A DNA stretch of 6,865 bases from DASPXY01 sp038227745. Lineage in GTDB: Bacteria; Planctomycetota; Planctomycetia; Gemmatales; Gemmataceae. The translations under genes and the position numbers were made by a program. Every line of letters begins with the position of its first letter. Positions within the stretch are counted from its first letter, which is position 1. The notes under the pieces are model-generated. The model did not search any database and was not told where the DNA came from. It worked only from the letters and a program-made list of their open reading frames with translations. Positions 1 to 4,116 of this stretch are shown here, piece by piece. The stretch covers positions 1 through 6,865 of the forward strand of contig JBBRPS010000563.1 in NCBI GenBank assembly GCA_038227745.1. The letters are read 5' to 3'.

Positions 1-22
1 CAAGCGAGGGGTCCCTCACTTG
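1..22. repeat. Inverted repeat at the window edge, possible terminator or truncated larger palindrome
   Basis: Bases 1-10 (CAAGCGAGGG) and 13-22 (CCCTCACTTG) form a 10-bp stem with one mismatch around a 2-base centre. It begins about 20 bases past the stop of the minus-strand M81 gene, so on that strand it could act as a terminator hairpin. Any T-run would lie outside the window and cannot be seen. The bases just right of the stem (CGCTTCGGGCTTG, 23-35) could be the outer part of a longer palindrome whose other half is cut off at the edge. That is inference. Confidence 0.35.
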
Positions 23-42
23 CGCTTCGGGCTTGTGTCCGT

Positions 43-1557
43 TCACCCCGCGTCGAGTATAACCGGGGCAGATTTCCACGCCTCGATCTCATCCCACGGC
101 CACAGCGGGCGGGGGATGTGCTGATACTCGTAGCGCCAGAAATCCGAGGGGGCGCAGCCAGGCGCCTGTACGACGAGGATCGTCTTCGCCCGCTCCGCGT
201 AGGCCGCACGGAAGCCGCATGGGCTCTTGGCCACGAGCACACTGGCGGCGAACGGGTCGAACCCCGCGGAGCGGAAGAAGTCCGGCGCGAAGTGCGGCCC
301 GGAGCGCGACGTCACCAGGACGCGGACGCCGCCGCACGCCAGCACCGCCGACGGCCCCATGTCGATCGGCATGTTCCGCGCCAGGTGCCCCGACATCACG
401 AAGCGCGCCTCGAACAGCCTCTCCACCCGCACCGTCAGCGTCAGCGGCCGCGAAAAGCGGTGGTCGCGCACCCCGCCGAGCGCCGCCGTCAGCTCCTTGC
501 CGACGCCCAGGCGTTGCGCCTCCTCCACCACCGCCGGCGCCACGAGCGGCACCAGCGCCGGCCGCGGCCAATCGTACTTTAGCAGCTCTTGCAGCACCCA
601 GTTGCTATCGCCGGGCGCGCCGGAGGTCGTCGCGTCGGCGCTGTCGCTGAGCACGACCAGGCCGTCCGCGTCCTGATGGGCGCGGTGGACGGCGTCCGCG
701 ACGGGCACCAGCTCGGGCAGGTACTCGGTGCGGCGCCGCCACACTTCCTCGGCGAGGCGCCGGCACTCCCCCTCCGCTGTCACCGCGTCACCGTCCGCCA
801 CAACCAGCACGGCGCTGCCCATCTCCGGGATGTCGAGCCACGGCTGCACGGTCGCCAGGCCGGCGGCGAGGATGCGCGGGTCGGTCTCCAGTTCTTGCAG
901 GCGCTGCCGGAAGGCGAAGCTGACGCTGGCGGGGTCCTGCGTGTTGGCCCGCTCGGCGGGGACGACGAGAGGCAGTTTCTGAAACGCCGTGACGGGGCGG
1001 GCGCCGTCGCACAGGATGCGGCGCAGCACCGCGGCGCCGCGGCGGCCGGTCTCGAAGACATCGACGTGCGGCGCCGTGTGGTAGAGGACGAGCGCGTCGG
1101 CGTGGCGCACCATCCGTTCGGTGACGTTGGCGTGCAGGTCGAGCGTCGCCACCAGCGGCACGTCGGCGCCGAGGAGTTGCCGGGCCGCCTCCAGTACCTC
1201 GCCCTCGACGTCCGGGGCGCCGTCGGCGACGAGGGCGCCGTGCAGGGCCAGCAGCACGCCGTCCACCGGCAGCATGGCCCGCAGGGCGTCGAGCAGCTGG
1301 CGGCGCAGCCAGTCGAAGGTGTCGCGGGTGGCGGCACCGCTCGGCCAGGCGGGGAGGCGCACCAGCCCGACGATTTCCGGTCGCTCGGGCCAGGCGCGCA
1401 GGGACTGGATGAAGCCGCCCAGCTCGTTGGTGTCGGCCATGCGCTCGACCAGCTCGGGGCCGCGCAGGACGCCGAACTGCTCGAAGTCGGCCCGCGTGGT
1501 CGGCAGCGGGTTGAAGGTGTTCGTCTCCTGCCAGAGCTGACCGATGGCGATGCGCAT
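43..1557 (-). CDS. M81 family metallopeptidase (MlrC-like)
   Basis: A 504-residue protein with the layout of the M81/MlrC family: an N-terminal catalytic domain (about residues 1-290) and a C-terminal MlrC domain (about 300-490). It starts MRIAIGQLWQETNTFNP, the family's usual opening, with Glu11. Other visible family motifs are LHGA (His106), DLHANV (Asp140, His142) and YHTAPHVD (His160, His164), which supply likely zinc ligands and active-site residues. GAPGDSNWVL (about 313-322) and a closing RPLWPWDE segment fit the C-terminal domain. The start at 1557 is preferred over an in-frame ATG at 1587 because GGGGAG lies 6 bases upstream and the family consensus begins there. No signal peptide is seen, so it is probably cytoplasmic. 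Named members open microcystin-derived linear peptides, but most relatives have unknown substrates and nothing here suggests microcystin. It lies 39 bp downstream of the secreted-protein gene on the same strand, so co-transcription is likely. Confidence 0.93.
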   Translation of the reverse strand: MRIAIGQLWQETNTFNPLPTTRADFEQFGVLRGPELVERMADTNELGGFIQSLRAWPERPEIVGLVRLPAWPSGAATRDTFDWLRRQLLDALRAMLPVDGVLLALHGALVADGAPDVEGEVLEAARQLLGADVPLVATLDLHANVTERMVRHADALVLYHTAPHVDVFETGRRGAAVLRRILCDGARPVTAFQKLPLVVPAERANTQDPASVSFAFRQRLQELETDPRILAAGLATVQPWLDIPEMGSAVLVVADGDAVTAEGECRRLAEEVWRRRTEYLPELVPVADAVHRAHQDADGLVVLSDSADATTSGAPGDSNWVLQELLKYDWPRPALVPLVAPAVVEEAQRLGVGKELTAALGGVRDHRFSRPLTLTVRVERLFEARFVMSGHLARNMPIDMGPSAVLACGGVRVLVTSRSGPHFAPDFFRSAGFDPFAASVLVAKSPCGFRAAYAERAKTILVVQAPGCAPSDFWRYEYQHIPRPLWPWDEIEAWKSAPVILDAG

Positions 1558-1596
1558 GCCGGTCTCCCCTGTGGCCGCGGGCAGCACGGCCCGCCG

Positions 1597-2355
1597 TCAT
1601 TTCTTGCTCTCCAGCCGCGGGATCGAGCGGGCGTCGCCGTGCAGTATCGTGGCGCCGCCCGACTTCACGTTGCGTCCGATCAGGTCGAGTAACTCCAGCT
1701 CGTAGCCGAAGGGCCGATCCTTGTTCGTCCGCACCCGGCCACGGAACATCAGCGACGGGTTGCCCTTGTGCTGGTCGATGATCGCCTGCGACTTGTTGTC
1801 GAACGGCGCCGCCTGGGCGCGGGCGAAGCCGTAGACGTCGTAAGGCGCTGGCCGGTCGGCATAGTAGGCGTGGACCTTCCTGTCGGCTCGCGGCCCCCAG
1901 ACGTGGAACCAGTTGTTGACGTAGAACTCCTTCCACATCCCGGGCTTCGTCTCAACGAAGACGAGCAGCGCGGTCGCCAGGTTGGCGTCGTCGAGTTTGA
2001 GGCCGGGGAACTTCTCGGGGATGCGGTCGATGGCCTTGACGCCGACGACCTTGACGCGCGGGTTCGCCTTCCAGTCCACCTTGAGGCCGGTGTAGGTCGG
2101 CCCCATGCGCCACTCGTAGGCGGGCGTCGGTTCGCGCGAGATGATCCGCCACGTCTTACCGCCGTCCTCCTTGAGGAGGAAGGTGAAGTCCTCGGCCCAG
2201 TAGTAGCTGGGGTAATAGCGCTGGTGGCGGAAGTCGCTGGCGCGGCCGACCAGCTCGACGGGTTCCCAGTCGCGTCCGGGGGCGCCGGCGGGGGCGGCCG
2301 CGGCGCCGAGGAGGAGCGCGGCGGACAGGGCGGCCAAGCGGCTGCGGAAGCACAT
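1597..2355 (-). CDS. Secreted hypothetical protein
   Basis: A 252-residue protein I do not assign to a named family. The N-terminus (MCFRSR, then an Ala/Leu-rich stretch at residues 7-21) reads as a Sec signal peptide with a plausible signal peptidase I site near Ala25 (AGA before PG). There is no lipobox cysteine, so a soluble exported (periplasmic) product is inferred. The mature part is rich in Trp and Tyr (for example YYPSYYWAEDF near 47-57, and a WKEFYVNNWFHVWG stretch near 141-154). It has no cysteine after residue 2 and no obvious catalytic motif. The reading frame is open upstream to 2754, but the start at 2355 is chosen because GGAGG lies 6 bases before the ATG and the signal peptide begins there. 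A TATAAT box sits about 50 bp upstream. It is first in a probable two-gene operon with the M81 peptidase. Confidence 0.85.
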   Translation of the reverse strand: MCFRSRLAALSAALLLGAAAAPAGAPGRDWEPVELVGRASDFRHQRYYPSYYWAEDFTFLLKEDGGKTWRIISREPTPAYEWRMGPTYTGLKVDWKANPRVKVVGVKAIDRIPEKFPGLKLDDANLATALLVFVETKPGMWKEFYVNNWFHVWGPRADRKVHAYYADRPAPYDVYGFARAQAAPFDNKSQAIIDQHKGNPSLMFRGRVRTNKDRPFGYELELLDLIGRNVKSGGATILHGDARSIPRLESKK

Positions 2356-2403
2356 GCGGGACCTCCATTCTCCGGTGAGCCGGCTGGGGTGGGAAACACT
2401 GCG

Positions 2404-2409
2404 ATTATA
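2404..2409 (-). promoter_or_regulatory. Candidate -10 box for the secreted protein/M81 operon
   Basis: Read on the minus strand, these bases are a perfect TATAAT, conspicuous in such GC-rich DNA. They lie 48 bases upstream of the start codon at 2355, which would give a leader of about 40 bases. The matching -35 position at 17-bp spacing (2427-2432, GTGTCC on the minus strand) agrees with TTGACA at only three of six bases, so the promoter is plausible but not strong by sequence. It sits in the divergent region shared with the plus-strand membrane-protein gene. Confidence 0.4.
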
Positions 2410-2418
2410 CGGCGGGCG

Positions 2419-2436
2419 GGGCGTGGGGACACGCCC
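2419..2436. repeat. Perfect 7-bp inverted repeat in the divergent promoter region
   Basis: GGGCGTG (2419-2425) and CACGCCC (2430-2436) are exact inverted copies separated by four bases. The repeat covers the expected -35 position for the minus-strand TATAAT box at 2404-2409, so it could be an operator for that promoter. In DNA this GC-rich, a 7-bp palindrome can occur by chance, and no regulator gene is adjacent. Confidence 0.25.
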
Positions 2437-2530
2437 GGAGTTGCGGCGCTCCGCTCGCCCCGATATGCTGCGTCGTGTGTGCCGCCCGTCTCCGTGGACG
2501 GGCCTTGCGACCTCCGAGCGCCGACGACCG

Positions 2531-3232
2531 ATGGAAGAAACGCCACCCCTGCCCAGTTCCGCCGAGCGGCCCGTCGAGGCGCCACCGCCCCGCGTCCGCT
2601 TCGTCCGCCACCTGGCCCACCGCGCCCGCCTGCCGCGCCTGTCCGGCCGCGCCGGCGCCGCCTGGCTGATCGTCTGCCTGCTGCTGCCCGCCTTCCTCAT
2701 CCCGGCCGCCGTCCGCCTGCCGATCTGGATCGACTTCGAGATCGTCCTCGGCATCTGGTGGCTCGTGTGGCTGCTCGTCCTGGCCCGGCTGCTCTACACG
2801 GGCCAGCGCGTCACCGACGACCACGCCCTGCAGGCGCCGCGCAGCTGGTTCGGCGCGCGCGGCGACGCCGCCAAGAAGCCGCCTCGGCAGTCGGCGAGCG
2901 GCGGCGGCTGGCTGGACGGCCTCAACTGGGGCGGCGGCAGCGCCTTCGACGGCGAGGCGTTCGCCATCGGCTGCCTGATTGTCGTCGGCCTGATCCTGCT
3001 GGTCGGCGCCGTCTGGTTCCTCGTGGAGATCGCGGTCCCGGTCATCGCGTTTCTGCTGTACGGCGTGGTGCGCGGCATGCTCGCTCGCGTGGTGAACGAC
3101 CGCCATCACTGCCACGGCCGCGTCGGTCGGTCGCTCGCCTGGGGCGGCCTGTGGGCCACGGTCTACATCGCCCCGCTGGCCCTCGCCGTCTGGTTCATCC
3201 ATTACGCGCACCGGACGCCGGGTGCCCCCTGA
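2531..3232 (+). CDS. Multi-pass membrane protein of unknown function
   Basis: A 233-residue protein that I do not recognise as a named family. A proline- and arginine-rich cytoplasmic-looking N-terminus (1-42) is followed by hydrophobic segments at about 44-62, 68-88, 144-180 (long enough for one or two passes) and 202-225, so four or five membrane spans are likely. A polar, Gly/Ser-rich loop spans about 90-143. A short histidine/cysteine cluster, RHHCHG (191-196), lies before the last span and could bind metal, but this is speculation. The frame is open back to 2354. The ATG at 2531 is chosen because upstream in-frame codons are arginine-rich and non-membrane-like and would overlap the divergent promoter; the Shine-Dalgarno signal is weak, so the start is uncertain. 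The gene ends 14 bp before the DCC-family gene, so the two probably form an operon. Confidence 0.78.
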   Translation: MEETPPLPSSAERPVEAPPPRVRFVRHLAHRARLPRLSGRAGAAWLIVCLLLPAFLIPAAVRLPIWIDFEIVLGIWWLVWLLVLARLLYTGQRVTDDHALQAPRSWFGARGDAAKKPPRQSASGGGWLDGLNWGGGSAFDGEAFAIGCLIVVGLILLVGAVWFLVEIAVPVIAFLLYGVVRGMLARVVNDRHHCHGRVGRSLAWGGLWATVYIAPLALAVWFIHYAHRTPGAP

Positions 3233-3246
3233 GGAGTGGAGGCCCG

Positions 3247-3681
3247 ATGCACGGCAGACGCGAAGACTTGCCCCCCGGCGTGGGGCCGCACGATTGCGTC
3301 GTCCTGTTCGACGGCGTTTGCAACCTGTGCAGTGGCGCCGTGCAGTTCCTGCTGGCGCGTGACCGGGCCGGCAAGCTGCGCTTCGCGTCGCTGCAGTCCG
3401 ACGCCGGCCGCGCCCTCCTCGAATGGGCCGGCCTGCCCACCGAACACTATGACACGATCGTGTTCGTTGAGGGGGGGAGGTCGTATGTGAAATCGACGGC
3501 CGCCCTGCGCCTGACCCGTCACCTCCCCCGGCCGTGGCGCTGGCTGGCGCTGGCCCTGGTGGTGCCGCGGGGCCTGCGCGACTGGTTCTATGACCGCGTC
3601 GCCGGGAACCGCTATCTGCTGTTCGGCCGGCGCGAGAGCTGCATGATGCCCACACCCGAGTTGCAGAGACGCTTCCTGTAA
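3247..3681 (+). CDS. DCC-family (DUF393) thiol-disulfide oxidoreductase-like protein
   Basis: A 144-residue protein, the usual length for this family. The defining N-terminal motif FDGVCNLC (residues 21-28) gives a thioredoxin-like CxxC pair, Cys25 and Cys28. The C-terminal signature is also present: WFYDRVAGNRY (about 113-123), followed by FGRRESCMMPTPEL with a third cysteine at 132. The hydrophobic stretch near 99-108 is part of the family fold and not clear proof of membrane insertion. Family members are predicted to act in thiol-disulfide exchange, but substrates are mostly unknown. The start is well supported by GGAGG four bases upstream (3238-3242) and a second purine-rich stretch at 3231-3236. 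It follows the membrane-protein gene by 14 bp, suggesting co-transcription; a shared redox role at the membrane is only a guess. Confidence 0.92.
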   Translation: MHGRREDLPPGVGPHDCVVLFDGVCNLCSGAVQFLLARDRAGKLRFASLQSDAGRALLEWAGLPTEHYDTIVFVEGGRSYVKSTAALRLTRHLPRPWRWLALALVVPRGLRDWFYDRVAGNRYLLFGRRESCMMPTPELQRRFL

Positions 3682-3772
3682 CCGTCGGGCGCCACGGAAC
3701 ATCGCCCCCATTGGCCTGCCTCCAGGGCCGGTTACGGAGTCCAGCCCGGACAAGGTCTGCCTTCGTTTCGCC

Positions 3773-3942
3773 GCGGTTTGCCTTCGGGCGTAGCGGGGGG
3801 GCGCTTTGGAGTGCGGCGCTCGGCGCCGCTTTGGCTCTTTCTTTCGCTCGGGCCGAGCCGCGGGACTACGAAAGAAAGACCGAAAGCGGCGCCGAGCGCC
3901 GCACTCCAAAGCGCCTCCCCGCTACACCCGAACGCAAACCGC
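3773..3942. repeat. Long imperfect palindrome, 74-bp arms around a 22-bp centre
   Basis: Arms 3773-3846 and 3869-3942 are inverted copies with five mismatches in 74 positions; the centre is 3847-3868. Each arm also holds its own perfect 7-bp hairpin with a 3-base loop: GCGGCGC-TCG-GCGCCGC at 3813-3829 and GCGGCGC-CGA-GCGCCGC at 3886-3902. It can therefore fold as one long hairpin or as two short ones. It looks like a dispersed intergenic palindromic element (REP- or MITE-like) that carries no transposase. No convincing target-site duplication was found. It may also act as a transcription terminator or insulator between the DCC gene and the STAND gene. Confidence 0.85.
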
Positions 3943-3944
3943 TC

Positions 3945-3999
3945 TAGCCGCGGTTCGGAGAACCGCGCTCGCCGAGCGCGGTTCTCCGAACCGCGGCTA
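3945..3999. repeat. Perfect 55-bp palindrome with nested hairpins
   Basis: Arms 3945-3971 and 3973-3999 are exact 27-bp inverted copies around a single C at 3972. Within each arm, CGCGGTTC and GAACCGCG form a further perfect 8-bp stem with a 3-base loop (3949-3967 and 3977-3995). The outer sequence reads TAGCCGCGG on the left and CCGCGGCTA on the right. It starts two bases after the larger palindrome ends. In RNA it would make a very stable stem, but no T-run follows, so it is not a classical intrinsic terminator. Confidence 0.88.
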
Positions 4000-4116
4000 A
4001 ACGAGGTGCCTTTCTCCGTCCTGGACTCAGTAGAATGGACGCACGATCGGATTACCCCCTGCCGACCCCGGTCCGACAGGATTCCGCAGATGGTCCACAT
4101 CCCGGAGCAACCCGTC

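Larger units (their letters stand above)
3682..4116. other. 435-bp intergenic region without a supported gene
   Basis: Between the DCC-family stop and the start of the STAND gene I see no convincing coding region. The first 91 bases (3682-3772) hold nothing recognisable. Bases 3773-3999 are almost entirely two consecutive palindromes, listed separately. The last 117 bases (4000-4116) should contain the promoter and leader of the STAND gene, but no clear -35/-10 pair is visible. Short open frames here are produced by the palindromes on both strands: two begin with the same MECGARRRF peptide because they read opposite arms of the same inverted repeat. Confidence 0.7.

Noticed and set aside
43..1557. 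Specific microcystin-degrading function (mlrC)
   Set aside because: Family membership is clear but no other mlr genes (mlrA, mlrB or mlrD) are present, and M81 proteins are widespread with unknown substrates; the gene symbol was withheld.
589..1692. 367-residue plus-strand frame opposite the M81 gene
   Set aside because: Low-complexity Gly/Arg/His/Gln composition and full overlap with a gene that has clear family motifs on the other strand.
2484..2503. 7-bp hairpin (GCCCGTC/GACGGGC) upstream of the membrane-protein gene as a riboswitch or attenuator
   Set aside because: A single short stem with a 6-base loop is expected by chance in such GC-rich DNA; no larger conserved fold is visible.
2356..2754. 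N-terminal extension of the secreted protein to an ATG at 2754
   Set aside because: The extension is Arg-rich, crosses the TATAAT box and the opposing gene, and would bury the signal peptide; the start at 2355 has GGAGG at 6 bases.
1768..3681. 637-residue plus-strand frame ending with the DCC-family protein
   Set aside because: Only the last 144 codons are coding by family match. The upstream part runs antisense to the secreted protein and out of frame through the membrane protein; the ATG at 3247 has a strong Shine-Dalgarno.
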